Origin: Gammaproteobacteria bacterium
GTDB lineage: Bacteria > Pseudomonadota > Gammaproteobacteria > Pseudomonadales > Halieaceae
Length of the DNA: 64,000 nucleotides
Assembly (NCBI GenBank): GCA_030427085.1
Contig: JAUHXH010000005.1
Coordinates: 124,001 to 188,000 of the forward strand
Direction: 5' to 3'
Made by a program: the position numbers and the translations under genes. Within the stretch, counting starts at the first letter, position 1; each line of letters starts with the position of its first letter. The notes under the pieces are model-generated. The model worked only from the letters and a program-made list of their open reading frames with translations, had not been told where the DNA came from and did not search any database. Positions 9,129 through 21,885 of this stretch are shown here, piece by piece.

Positions 9129-10241
9129 ATGCTTAACTCCCTACACCGCTCGTGCCGGCGTGTGCTTGCCGCCTCCTTCGCGAGTGCGCTTACAGTATTT
9201 TCGCTGACCGCCCAGGCCCAACAAGCTGCTCGCGTGGAAGTCGCGGCAGTGATCGAAGCGCCCCTGCAGGAACGCATCACCCTCAGCGGCGGGCTGCGCT
9301 CGCCCAGCGACAGCGCGCTCAATGCGCAGGTTAGTGGGCATGTCACTGCCGTGGCCGTACAAGCAGGCGACAGGGTCGAACAAGGGCAACTGCTGGTGTC
9401 GCTGGACGATACCCTGCCGCAACTGGAACTGCAGCGCCTGGAAGCCACATTGGAAGAAGCCAAAGCCCTGCTGGCCGACCAGCGCCGCCGCGCCCGCGAA
9501 GCGAGCAATCTGGCCAGCCAGAACAGTTTTTCCCGCAGCGAACTGGAAAGCCTGGAAGCCGAAGTGGCCGCACGGCAGGCCCGCGCCACCCAGGTGGAAG
9601 CGCAAACCATCGCCCAGCGTACCCGGGTGGATTACCACAGCGTGGAGGCGCCTTTTGCCGGGGTAGTGACACAGCGTTTGGTGGAAGTTGGCCAACAGGT
9701 GAGTGGCACCACGCCGCTATTGCGTCTGGCATCGATGGACCCGGTGTGGGCCGAGGTGCAGTTGCCAGAACAGTATCTCAGCCGCATCCAGCAGGACGCA
9801 CCGCTACGCGTGCAGATTCCCGCGCTGCAGAATGCCTGGATTGATGCCCGTGTGAGCCGTATCGTGCCTGTCAGCACCGGCACCGCGCGAACATTTCTGG
9901 TGCGGGCCGAGTTGGCGAATACCGATTGGCAACTCGCCCCCGGCATGACAATCCGCATGGAATTAGGCCTGGGCAGCGGCGCCAACACCCCCACCCTCCA
10001 GGTACCCGTGGATGCCATTACCCGCCAGCCCGATGGCAGCAGCCAGGTCTGGGTGGTTACCAAAGAAGGCAGCGAACAAAAAGCACAGGCGCGAAAAGTG
10101 GCCACCGGCCACCGCACCGGCGCAACCGTGGAAGTAATCAGCGATGCCCTGAAGGCCGGGGACAAAGTGGTGATCCGCGGCAATGAAAACCTGCAGGCCG
10201 GCCAGTCCGTCCTGATCAACGGTGAGCCCGGAGGCAGGTAG
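9129..10241 (+). CDS. RND efflux periplasmic adaptor (membrane fusion protein)
   Basis: 370 residues. I chose ATG 9129 because the protein then opens with a signal peptide (RRVLAASFASALTVFSLTAQAQQ). Next come the split lipoyl domain (LNAQVSGHVTAVAVQAGDRVEQGQ and the later APFAGVVTQR), an alpha-helical hairpin between them (about residues 95-160) and the beta-barrel (LASMDPVWAEVQLPE). AcrA/MexA-type adaptors link an inner-membrane RND pump to a TolC-type channel in the outer membrane. There is no lipobox Cys, so it is probably soluble in the periplasm. The permease starts directly after its stop. No outer-membrane channel gene is nearby. Confidence 0.94.
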   Translation: MLNSLHRSCRRVLAASFASALTVFSLTAQAQQAARVEVAAVIEAPLQERITLSGGLRSPSDSALNAQVSGHVTAVAVQAGDRVEQGQLLVSLDDTLPQLELQRLEATLEEAKALLADQRRRAREASNLASQNSFSRSELESLEAEVAARQARATQVEAQTIAQRTRVDYHSVEAPFAGVVTQRLVEVGQQVSGTTPLLRLASMDPVWAEVQLPEQYLSRIQQDAPLRVQIPALQNAWIDARVSRIVPVSTGTARTFLVRAELANTDWQLAPGMTIRMELGLGSGANTPTLQVPVDAITRQPDGSSQVWVVTKEGSEQKAQARKVATGHRTGATVEVISDALKAGDKVVIRGNENLQAGQSVLINGEPGGR

Positions 10242-13200
10242 ATGCTTCGCTTCGCGCTGGAACGCCCTACCATCATCAGCGCCGCTGCGCTGATCCTGTG
10301 TCTGTTTGGCCTGGCGGCGGTGCTACGGGTGCCGATCCAGATGATTCCCGATCTGGATCCGCGCGTGATTTCCGTGCAAACCGTTTGGCCGGGCGCCACG
10401 CCGCAAGACATCGAGCGCGAAATTCTGGTGGAGCAGGAGCAGTTCCTGCGCGGCATTACCGGACTGTCGCGGATGGACTCCCAGGCCAGCTTCGGCCGCG
10501 CAGACATCGAACTGGAATTCCCCTTCGGCGTGGATATCAACGACGCCCTGATCCGCGTCAACAACGCGCTCTCTCAAATGAGCAACTACCCGGAGAATGT
10601 GGACCAGCCGCGCATCTCCACCAGCTCCACCTCGGAACAATCCTTCGCCTTCTTCCGCATCGTGCCCCAGCCGGGCAACCCCAAACAGGTAGATATCACC
10701 GAACAACTGGACTGGGCGGAAAACAACATCCAGCGGCGCCTGGAACGTGTGCCCGGTGTCGCGCGCGTGGATCTGTCCGGCGTACCCGGCCGCCAGGTGA
10801 ACGTTTATCTCGACCCAGATCGACTGGCCGCCCGCGGCCTGAGCCTGATGGAAGTGCGCAACGCCTTGCGGGCGCGCAATCGCGATGTGTCGGGCGGCGA
10901 CATGGATTTTGGCAAGCGCCGCTTCCTGGTGCGCACCATGGGCCGCTTCGCCTCCGTGGAAGAAATGAACAGCCTGATTCTGGCTGAGCAGGACGGCGCC
11001 TATATCCGCCTGCGCGACGTGGGCCACGCGGAACTGGGCAAAGCCGAGGCCCGCTTCTACAGCTACGCCAACGGCGAGCGCACCCTGAGCCTGCGGATCG
11101 CCCGGCAATCCGGCTCCAATGTGGTGCGCGTGTTGGACGACGCGCTGGCGGTGATCGACGAACTGAATGCGGGGATTGTCGGTGACCGGGGTATGGTCAT
11201 TCTCCTGAGCTCTGAGGATGTGCGCTACGTGAAGGCCTCCGTGCGCACAGTGTTCCAGAACCTCATCATCGGCGCGGTATTGGCTACCGGCGTGTTGCTG
11301 TTGTTCCTGCGTTCGGTACCCGCCACCCTGATCGGCGCCTTCGGCATTCCCATCTGTACCCTGGCGGCCTTCCTCGGCCTGTCGATTACCGGCCGCACCA
11401 TCAATGTGATTTCCCTTGCCGGCGTGGCCTTCGCTATCGGCATGACCCTGGACAACAGTATCGTGGCGCTGGAGAACATCAGCCGCCATCTGGCGATGGG
11501 CAAAAAGCGCTATCAGGCAACGCTCGATGCGATCACCGAAGTGTGGCCCGCCATTCTGGCCTCCACCCTGACTACCGTGCTGGTGTTCCTGCCCATCCTG
11601 TTGCTGCAGGACGAGGCAGGCCAGTTGTACTCCGATATCGCCGTGGCCATTTCCGCCAGTATATTTATGTCCATGCTGGTGGCGATCAGCATGGTGCCGG
11701 CCGCTTCCCGGCGCTTCCTCAGCAGCAAAGAAGTAGCCCACGAAGTAGAACTGCACGCCGCACCCGGCACCGGCAATCGGCTCGCGGATGGCATTCTGGC
11801 GCTGTCCTCGCGCTTGCAACGTACTCGGCGCAGCCGGGTCATCACGCTGGCGGGTACGGCGCTACTCGCACTGGGCGTGTTCCAGTTTTTAACCCCGGCC
11901 ACCGCCTACCTCCCCGAAGGCGAAGAAAACAAAGTCTTCACCTTCGTGTTTGCGCCCGCCGGCTACAACCTGCAAACCATGGACGAAGCCTTCAAGGCTA
12001 TCGACCCCGCCGTGAGCAGCCAGGCCGATGCGGACGGCACCGCCTTTGCCGCAGGGGAAACACCCATTCCGCCACTGGCCGGCAACGTCTCCTTCGTGAA
12101 CACCGGTCGGGTGATGTTTGTGACCGAACCACTGGATGGCGGCAACACCCCCGCCCTGATACGCGGTATGGGCGAGTTGGTGAGCAAAGTGCCGGGGCTG
12201 CGCTCGTTCTCCACTCGCGGCTCGATATTCTCCGACAGCCGCGGCGGGTCCCGTAGCGTTAACGTGGAAGTGAGCGGTCGCAACCTGGATGAACTGTTCG
12301 CCACCGCGCTGACCATCCTGCGCCGCGCCGACAGCCTGTTCCCCGACGCCCAGATCAATTCCACCCCGCCGCCGCCCAGCCTGGTGATGTCCCAGCCGAT
12401 GGTGCAGATCCGCCCGGACTGGGACCGCGCCGCCGAGCTGCGCGTGTCCCAGAGCGAATTGGGCTACACCCTGTGGGCCTACAGCGACGGCGCCTTCGTG
12501 GATGAGTTCTTTATGGACGACGACAAGGTAGACATCTACCTGTTCTCCGCCCACGGCGCCATCAACCAGCCCGCCGATCTGGCCCAGGTGATGCTGCACA
12601 CCGCCAGCGGTTCACTGGTGCCCCTGTCCGCCCTGGCGCGGGTGGAAGAAACCGTGGATACCAACAGCATTCCCCGAGTGAACGGCTTGCGTACCGTTAC
12701 CCTGAACATCATTTTCCCGCGCGCTATTCCGCTGGAGACTGGCGCCGAGCAGGTTCGCACCGAACTCCTTAACGCCATGCGCGCCAGCGGCGAGATCCCC
12801 GAAGGCATTACCCTGCAGGTGGCCGGTGCCACCAGCAAGCTGGAGCAAACCCGCGGCGCCCTGGCGGGCAACTTCGCCCTGGCCATCCTCATTGCCTACT
12901 TCCTGTTGGTGGCGGTGTTCTCCCACTGGGGCTATCCGCTGCTGATCATGACCACCGTGCCCATCGGCATCTGCGGCGGCATCGTCGGACTGTGGCTATT
13001 GAACGCAGTGGGCGCCACGATGCCCCTGTTTGGCAAGGAACCCCTGACCCAACCGCTTGATGTGATCACCATGCTGGGCTTCCTGATCCTCATTGGCACC
13101 GTGGTCAACAATCCCATCCTGCTCGTGGACCGCACCGTCAACAACATCAAGGAACGGGCCATGAGCGTGGCAGATGCAGTGACAGAAGCCACCCGCGTGC

Positions 13201-13427
13201 GCCTGCGGCCGGTGATGATGTCTACCATCACCACCGTGTGTGGTCTGTCGCCGTTGGTGTTCCTGCCGGGCGCCGGCGCCGAGCTTTATCGCGGGCTGGG
13301 TGCGATCGTGCTGTGTGGCTTGCTGGTGTCGAGCCTGGTGACGCTGCTGGTGCTGCCGACGTTGTTGCGGGTGGTGTTTGAGTGGCGGGGGCCGGCTCCT
13401 CATCTCACGAGCGAGAGCTCCACGTAA
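10242..13427 (+). CDS. RND-family efflux pump permease
   Basis: 1061 residues, with the 12-TM, duplicated-porter-domain layout of AcrB-type pumps: TM1 at the N-terminus, a periplasmic loop, TM2-6 around residues 335-480, a second loop and TM8-12 at the end. GGAGG at 10230-10234 precedes the ATG. The TM4 proton-relay motif reads TLDNS (D404-N405) where AcrB has two Asp, and the TM10 position of the AcrB relay lysine reads VVNNP (N956-N957). This paired change occurs in a recognised subset of RND pumps, so it need not mean loss of function, but the energy coupling must differ from AcrB. The substrate is unknown; toxic organics or a secreted lipid/natural product are both possible. Confidence 0.95.
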   Translation: MLRFALERPTIISAAALILCLFGLAAVLRVPIQMIPDLDPRVISVQTVWPGATPQDIEREILVEQEQFLRGITGLSRMDSQASFGRADIELEFPFGVDINDALIRVNNALSQMSNYPENVDQPRISTSSTSEQSFAFFRIVPQPGNPKQVDITEQLDWAENNIQRRLERVPGVARVDLSGVPGRQVNVYLDPDRLAARGLSLMEVRNALRARNRDVSGGDMDFGKRRFLVRTMGRFASVEEMNSLILAEQDGAYIRLRDVGHAELGKAEARFYSYANGERTLSLRIARQSGSNVVRVLDDALAVIDELNAGIVGDRGMVILLSSEDVRYVKASVRTVFQNLIIGAVLATGVLLLFLRSVPATLIGAFGIPICTLAAFLGLSITGRTINVISLAGVAFAIGMTLDNSIVALENISRHLAMGKKRYQATLDAITEVWPAILASTLTTVLVFLPILLLQDEAGQLYSDIAVAISASIFMSMLVAISMVPAASRRFLSSKEVAHEVELHAAPGTGNRLADGILALSSRLQRTRRSRVITLAGTALLALGVFQFLTPATAYLPEGEENKVFTFVFAPAGYNLQTMDEAFKAIDPAVSSQADADGTAFAAGETPIPPLAGNVSFVNTGRVMFVTEPLDGGNTPALIRGMGELVSKVPGLRSFSTRGSIFSDSRGGSRSVNVEVSGRNLDELFATALTILRRADSLFPDAQINSTPPPPSLVMSQPMVQIRPDWDRAAELRVSQSELGYTLWAYSDGAFVDEFFMDDDKVDIYLFSAHGAINQPADLAQVMLHTASGSLVPLSALARVEETVDTNSIPRVNGLRTVTLNIIFPRAIPLETGAEQVRTELLNAMRASGEIPEGITLQVAGATSKLEQTRGALAGNFALAILIAYFLLVAVFSHWGYPLLIMTTVPIGICGGIVGLWLLNAVGATMPLFGKEPLTQPLDVITMLGFLILIGTVVNNPILLVDRTVNNIKERAMSVADAVTEATRVRLRPVMMSTITTVCGLSPLVFLPGAGAELYRGLGAIVLCGLLVSSLVTLLVLPTLLRVVFEWRGPAPHLTSESST

Positions 13428-13539
13428 ACCGACGATGGAAGCCCCCCATTTTGGCCACACCTCCCCCGCCTGCGTATACTGACTCAAAAGCAACCAAACC
13501 GTTTTCGGGTCAACGCTACGGGAGGCACTCGCCGAACCC

Positions 13540-14247
13540 ATGATCATTGGCAATGGATTGTTCGCCCGGGCGTTCAGGGAGCTCTATCAGGATCGTAACG
13601 ATACGATCATCTTCGCCTCCGGCGTGTCCAACTCCCGCGAAGAAGATCCGGCAGCCTTTCAACGCGAACAACGATTGCTGGAAGCTGCGCTCAATCAGGG
13701 CAAAAGGCTGGTTTACTTCGGCACCTGCAGCCTACTCGACCCCCATCTGAAACAGGCCCCCTATGTGGCGCACAAAACGCTGATGGAGCAGATGGTAATG
13801 AGCGGGGCGGACAACGCCGTGCTACGCATTCCGCAAGTACTGGGCAACACACCCAACCCCAACACCCTGGGCAACTTCCTTTACAACAAGATCAGCAGCG
13901 GTAACCACTTCGAGGTGTGGCAACACGCCACTCGCAATCTGATCGATATTGATGACGTGGTGCGCATCGCCCACCAGCTACTGGAGGAGCACCGGGTTGA
14001 AGGCGAGGTCACCAGCATCGCCCGCCCCTACTCCACCAAAATGCCGCACATCGTAGCCACCTTCGAGCGCGTACTGGGCACCACCGCCAACTGCACCCTG
14101 ATTGATGCGGGGGAGAGCTTTGACATAGAAACGGCGAAGGCAGCATCGGTCGCCGAGGCGCAGGGGATAGACTTCAGCGCCGGTTATCTGGATGAGGTGA
14201 TTGCCAAATATTATGCGCAGCGGCAGGCGCGGGAGCGCAGTGCGTAG
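13540..14247 (+). CDS. Small NAD(P)-dependent sugar epimerase/reductase-like protein
   Basis: 235 residues with the shape of a short extended-SDR (WcaG-like) protein. The N-terminus MIIGNGLFARAF is an abbreviated nucleotide-binding loop; YFGTCSLLDP sits where the Ser of the catalytic triad usually lies, followed by YVAHKTLME (Y and K spaced as YxxxK). The second half (LRIPQVLGNTPNPNTL, NLIDIDDVVRIAH) matches the substrate domain of nucleotide-sugar epimerases. It is shorter than the usual 300 residues. The nearest Shine-Dalgarno (GGAGG 13521-13525) is 14 nt from the ATG, which is long. The substrate is unknown. Confidence 0.78.
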   Translation: MIIGNGLFARAFRELYQDRNDTIIFASGVSNSREEDPAAFQREQRLLEAALNQGKRLVYFGTCSLLDPHLKQAPYVAHKTLMEQMVMSGADNAVLRIPQVLGNTPNPNTLGNFLYNKISSGNHFEVWQHATRNLIDIDDVVRIAHQLLEEHRVEGEVTSIARPYSTKMPHIVATFERVLGTTANCTLIDAGESFDIETAKAASVAEAQGIDFSAGYLDEVIAKYYAQRQARERSA

Positions 14248-14287
14248 CGCCACCAGGCTAGGTCAGACACCACTGATCGCCGCATTA

Positions 14288-14321
14288 GGGTCAATTCCGG
14301 CCAAAAAGCCAAATTGAACCC
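14288..14321. promoter_or_regulatory. Nested inverted repeat upstream of fadB
   Basis: The outer arms GGGTCAATT and AATTGAACCC differ by one inserted base and enclose an inner GGC-caaaaa-GCC hairpin. It lies 40-74 nt after the epimerase-like gene and about 110 nt before fadB, so it may be a terminator for the former or an operator for the fatty-acid operon. No run of T follows on either strand, which makes a regulator site the likelier reading. Confidence 0.35.
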
Positions 14322-14429
14322 CTCAACACCCGTTTAATCCTTCATCCCCCGCGAGTAAACTACGGGCCCCGCCGGAAACGCCCACCCGCCCACACCGGCG
14401 CAGAACAACTAACCACACAGGTATCCCAC

Positions 14430-17778
<3,349 letters not shown>

Positions 17779-17793
17779 CTACATCGTAACCGC

Positions 17794-17829
17794 TCGGCGC
17801 CAGCACCACGCCCTCTATGCTGGCGCCGA
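17794..17829 (+). terminator. Perfect 12-bp inverted repeat after fadA
   Basis: Arms TCGGCGCCAGCA and TGCTGGCGCCGA are perfectly complementary around a 12-nt loop, starting 16 nt after the fadA stop. No T-tract follows. It therefore reads either as a Rho-assisted or attenuated terminator, or as a 3'-end stabilising hairpin of the fadBA mRNA. Confidence 0.5.
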
Positions 17830-18008
17830 ACCCTCTCTGATTGCGGGCAAGTTCGATCCGGGGAAAATCCGCCCGTCGCCGCCCCTCACCCCCGTTTTTC
17901 GGTACATGCTCCTTTCACTTGTTAAAGTAAATCAATATCATAGCGACTTCCCCCGCGCTCACTCGAGTCGAAACTCACTCCAATAAAACCAAGGAAGTAC
18001 CCCGTCTA

Positions 18009-19361
18009 GTGAATATCAGCATTTTCGGCAGCGGCTATGTGGGCCTGGTTCAGGCCGCCATATTCGCCGATGTGGGCCACACCGTTACCTGCATGGATGT
18101 AGACAGCGACCGCGTGGCGCGACTGCGCGCTGGCGAGGTGCCCATCTTCGAGCCCGGCCTGGAAGTGCTGGTGCGCAGCGGGCTGGACTCAGACTTGCTG
18201 CACTTTACTGACAATGCCGCCCAGGCCATCGCCGCCAGTGACTATTTGTTCATCGCCGTCGGCACCCCCTCTGATGAAGACGGCTCCGCCGACCTGAAAT
18301 ACGTGCTGCAAGTGGCCCGCACCATTGCCCAGCACATGGACCGGCGCAAAGTCATCGTTACCAAGTCCACGGTGCCGGTGGGCACAGCCGATCAGGTGGA
18401 GGAAGTAGTACGCGACACACTGGAAGGGCGCGCCGCCGACATCCCCTTTGATGTGGTCTCCAACCCGGAATTCCTGAAAGAAGGCTCCGCCGTGGCGGAC
18501 TGCCAGCGCCCGGATCGCATCATCATCGGGACCCGCTCGGAGCAGGCACTGGATGAAATGCGCCAGATCTACCGGGCCTTCAACCGCCAGCACGACAAGA
18601 TCATGTCGATGACCCCGCGCAGCGCGGAAATGACCAAGTACGCCGCCAACGCCATCCTGGCCACCAAAATCAGCTTCATGAACGAGATGGCCAACCTGGC
18701 TGAAGCAGTGGGGGCCGATATCGAGGACGTGCGTCGCGGCATGGGCTCCGATCCGCGTATCGGCTACCAGTTCATCTACCCGGGCGCCGGTTACGGCGGC
18801 TCCTGCTTCCCCAAAGATGTACGCGCCCTGCGCCACCTGGCGCTGGATCGCGGCCAGAGCGCCGCTATCCTCACCGCTGTGCACGACACCAACCAGCGCC
18901 AGAAGGCCGTACTGGGCCAGCGGGTGGAACAGCAGTTAGGCAGTGATCTGCGCGGCAAAACCATCGCGGTGTGGGGCCTGGCCTTCAAACCCAATACCGA
19001 CGACATGCGCGAAGCGCCCAGTTGCCACCTGATGGAACACGTCTGGTCGCTGGGCGGCAAGATCCAGGCGTACGACCCCGAAGCAACCGAAAGCTGCCGG
19101 GCGATGTTCGGCAAGCGGGACGATCTGGTGTTGTGTCGTGACAAGCACGAGGCCCTGGAAGACGCCGATGCGCTGGTGATCTGCACCGAGTGGAAGACTT
19201 TCTGGTCACCGGATTTCGAGCTGATCAAGGAACGGCTGCGTGAGCCACTGATCATCGATGGGCGGAATTTATACAGTCCGACGCAGATGGAGCGCCTGGG
19301 GATTCGTTACTTTGCGATTGGGCGGTCAACTGAGCCGCTCCAACGTTCAAGAGCCAAGTAA
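18009..19361 (+). CDS. ugd: UDP-glucose 6-dehydrogenase
   Basis: 450 residues from GTG 18009, with AAGGAAG about 12 nt upstream. It oxidises UDP-glucose to UDP-glucuronate with two NAD+, supplying acidic sugar precursors. Visible are the N-terminal NAD loop GSGYVGLVQAA, the strand KSTVPVGTADQVEE, the proline-rich FNPEFLKEG-type segment (SNPEFLKEGSAV) and the catalytic cysteine C266 in GYGGSCFPKD. It is G+C-rich like the backbone and sits at the left border of the lower-G+C polysaccharide genes, so it may be native and merely adjacent, or be their precursor supplier. Confidence 0.96.
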   Translation: MNISIFGSGYVGLVQAAIFADVGHTVTCMDVDSDRVARLRAGEVPIFEPGLEVLVRSGLDSDLLHFTDNAAQAIAASDYLFIAVGTPSDEDGSADLKYVLQVARTIAQHMDRRKVIVTKSTVPVGTADQVEEVVRDTLEGRAADIPFDVVSNPEFLKEGSAVADCQRPDRIIIGTRSEQALDEMRQIYRAFNRQHDKIMSMTPRSAEMTKYAANAILATKISFMNEMANLAEAVGADIEDVRRGMGSDPRIGYQFIYPGAGYGGSCFPKDVRALRHLALDRGQSAAILTAVHDTNQRQKAVLGQRVEQQLGSDLRGKTIAVWGLAFKPNTDDMREAPSCHLMEHVWSLGGKIQAYDPEATESCRAMFGKRDDLVLCRDKHEALEDADALVICTEWKTFWSPDFELIKERLREPLIIDGRNLYSPTQMERLGIRYFAIGRSTEPLQRSRAK

Positions 19362-19522
19362 TCTAAGCGTCACTGTTTCAAGAGGATCTCTCATGGTTGT
19401 TACGGCCTGGATTCAAAATCGATATTGGGAAAGGGAGGTTTCCCCTACCCGGAGTGTGAACACGTGTTGGTCTCCCTCACTTTCACCAAAAACTGAGCAA
19501 TACAAGCCGGGAGCAACCCGCA

Positions 19523-20968
19523 GTGAAAAGCAAACCTAAATTGAATGCGTCTACACCAGCAAAACGAGTACTTGTTGTCACAGACAGATATCCCCCAGAA
19601 GTTGTAGGGGGTGCAGAAATCAGCCTATCGCTGGTTCTCCAGCCGTTACTAAAGAAAAATTACGAAATTTTTGTCGCGACGTTAAGCGGCAATGGCGGAG
19701 GAGGAAAACCTCTAGATCACGAGGGTGTATCGGTCTACCGACTCCCAAACATAGCCGCATGGCCATATATGAGGCCATACTTTTCTCTGGGTGGAACAAA
19801 CACGAAACTCCAACAGCTAGCACGTCTTTTCTCGGTAGCAACATCCTACTGCACTAAGTCTGGACAACGCTCTAGAATTCAACGACTAAAGGCGCTGCTC
19901 CTTCACCTTCGTCTATCTAGAAAGCGATTGGGTGGATGGTTCCCGCTGATGGACTTGGATCTAGTCGACTTCAGCCCCACTTCCAATGCCCTTCAAAATG
20001 TATTTGACCAGATCAAGCCAGATATGATCCACGCTGATAACTATCGCGGGATACTTTTCGCAGCCAATATTTCTAGGGGTGGAACTCCTTTTATTGCTCA
20101 CGTTAGAGACAATCGTTTTCTATGCTCACTCCGTGACCAGCCGACGAACATTGCAGGGAAAATATGTAAAAGCTGTGATTTCGAATGCCTGAGCCGGCTT
20201 CCAACTCCACACGCCGAGGCAGTGAAGCCGTTGTTACAATCAGATCAATCTACTCGTCGATCTTCATTAGGGGCGGCAACAGCGATAATAGCAACCAGTC
20301 ATTACCTTGAGTCCCAAATCAAAGGCTTAGACTGTTCAAGCAATGTGTTCCTAGTCCCGAACCCTGCAGACAACGTTGAAGACGTTGACAGAATTCAGCA
20401 AGGAATTACCCGGGCCGATCCGCCAGAAATACTAGTTGTGGGGATGATCAATCACAACAAGGGGCAACGACATGTAGCTCGCTGGATCACTGAGCTCAAG
20501 CGACATATCCCAGATTTCAAAATTGTTTTAGCAGGCCGAGGTGGAATGTTGGAACGAATTCGCATGGAAGTAGCGGCCAATGGTGATTCGGATTATCTGG
20601 CAACTCCAGGATTTCTTGGAAGAGAGGCTCTATACCGTTGCTATGCGAGATCTTCCGTCGTGGTTGCCCCCAATGTATGGCCAGAGCCGTTTGGCAGAGT
20701 ACCCTTAGAAGCCGCATTGTCACGGCGGCCAACAGTAGCCTATGGGTTTGGCGGACCGGCTCAGACCATCATTCACGGTAAGACGGGATTTCTCGTAGAA
20801 CCACAAAATGAAGAGGCGCTTCTTGCAACAACGAGAACACTCTTAGCAAATCCTCAGCTGGCTTCCGAAATAGGTGACAATGCAAGGAATCACGTGATCT
20901 CAACCTATTCAGTCGAACAATCGACAAGTGCTCTTGAAAAGGTTTGGCAAAGCGTCACCGAGAGGTAA
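19523..20968 (+). CDS. GT4-family glycosyltransferase
   Basis: 481 residues from GTG 19523, with GGGAGC upstream. The N-terminus PPEVVGGAEISL is the usual nucleotide-sugar-facing loop of GT-B enzymes, and the C-terminal half has VVGMINHNKGQ and the EX7E motif in EPFGRVPLEAA. A cysteine cluster (LCSLRDQ... KICKSCDFECL, about residues 195-220) resembles a small metal-binding insertion seen in some GT4 proteins. It probably transfers a sugar from a GDP- or UDP-donor during polysaccharide assembly on the cytoplasmic face. It is the first gene of the visibly lower-G+C segment; the methyltransferase gene follows after 7 nt. Confidence 0.9.
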   Translation: MKSKPKLNASTPAKRVLVVTDRYPPEVVGGAEISLSLVLQPLLKKNYEIFVATLSGNGGGGKPLDHEGVSVYRLPNIAAWPYMRPYFSLGGTNTKLQQLARLFSVATSYCTKSGQRSRIQRLKALLLHLRLSRKRLGGWFPLMDLDLVDFSPTSNALQNVFDQIKPDMIHADNYRGILFAANISRGGTPFIAHVRDNRFLCSLRDQPTNIAGKICKSCDFECLSRLPTPHAEAVKPLLQSDQSTRRSSLGAATAIIATSHYLESQIKGLDCSSNVFLVPNPADNVEDVDRIQQGITRADPPEILVVGMINHNKGQRHVARWITELKRHIPDFKIVLAGRGGMLERIRMEVAANGDSDYLATPGFLGREALYRCYARSSVVVAPNVWPEPFGRVPLEAALSRRPTVAYGFGGPAQTIIHGKTGFLVEPQNEEALLATTRTLLANPQLASEIGDNARNHVISTYSVEQSTSALEKVWQSVTER

Positions 20969-20975
20969 TCCACAC

Positions 20976-21878
20976 ATGCTTGAGTTTGTTCTTCTTAACA
21001 AATGGTGCCCCAAACCTCAGCCCGAGAGCTCTCGCGAACTCACAACACCCAGCGCTGGCCGCGACACCTCCAATTATCTTGACTTTGAAGAGTATTTTCG
21101 AGGAGCGAGGCACGCCCAAGAGGGTAGGCAATCGGAGATCTCCAGCCTATATCAGCACCTTGCACAAACAGCTACCAGAACCCTCGACAACTGGCTGGAC
21201 ATAGGCTGCGGAAGGGGAATCGCGCTAGACGTGGCCAAATCGAATGGGGTCACGCATACATACGGTATTGAGCAGAGCTATCAACTAGCAGTAGAGGCAC
21301 ACCATAAGCAACACACCATATTCTTCGGTTCGGCTCTAGATGTATTAGATGACATAGTCACCTCACAACTAAGGTTCGATGTCATCAGCGTCCTACACCT
21401 GATCGAACATATGCAACCTTCGGAAGCTGATGTACTAATCTCGAAATGCCGCGAGTGCCTAAGCGACGGCGGAACAATCATCATCGAAACTCCAAACGTC
21501 TCTGACCCAAGAGTTTCACTCCACTCCTTTTATAGGGACCCAACGCACGTGCGGCCATACCCGAAGGAGCTACTAGAGTATTTGCTCGCCTCAGCCGGTT
21601 TTTTGGATGTATACAGCTACAATTTCGAACGATTTCACCCCGAATCACGTAGTCACAATTTACGAAGCTCAGACGAGCGCTACCGAGAACTAAAAAGGCA
21701 ATTGTCGTCACTAAAACGCCTTGCACTTCAGAACGAAGATGGATCTGAGAAAAAAATTTGGGAGGTATTCGAGTCAATTCGGTTATTGATGGAAGAAACC
21801 TCAGAAATATGGACCCTATTAGAGTTTGTGCGATCAGGGAAGAACACAGCCGCATTCGGCACAAAATACGTGGATTAG
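20976..21878 (+). CDS. SAM-dependent methyltransferase
   Basis: 300 residues. The start at ATG 20976 follows GAGAGG by 10 nt and comes just after the preceding stop. SAM-binding motif I reads WLDIGCGRGIALDVA; VISVLHLIEHM and GGTIIIETPNV are the post-motifs of class I methyltransferases acting on glycans or small molecules. HSFYRDPTHVRPYPKELL recalls the YRDPTHxxP segment common in methyltransferases of polysaccharide loci. It may place a methyl group on the growing or terminal sugar. C-terminal helices (about 235-300) could contact a partner glycosyltransferase. Confidence 0.85.
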   Translation: MLEFVLLNKWCPKPQPESSRELTTPSAGRDTSNYLDFEEYFRGARHAQEGRQSEISSLYQHLAQTATRTLDNWLDIGCGRGIALDVAKSNGVTHTYGIEQSYQLAVEAHHKQHTIFFGSALDVLDDIVTSQLRFDVISVLHLIEHMQPSEADVLISKCRECLSDGGTIIIETPNVSDPRVSLHSFYRDPTHVRPYPKELLEYLLASAGFLDVYSYNFERFHPESRSHNLRSSDERYRELKRQLSSLKRLALQNEDGSEKKIWEVFESIRLLMEETSEIWTLLEFVRSGKNTAAFGTKYVD

Positions 21879-21885
21879 TTTGCTA

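Noticed and set aside
17930-18009. JUMPstart/ops element ahead of the polysaccharide genes
   Set aside because: The GGCGGTAGCGT core is not found near ugd or the first glycosyltransferase.
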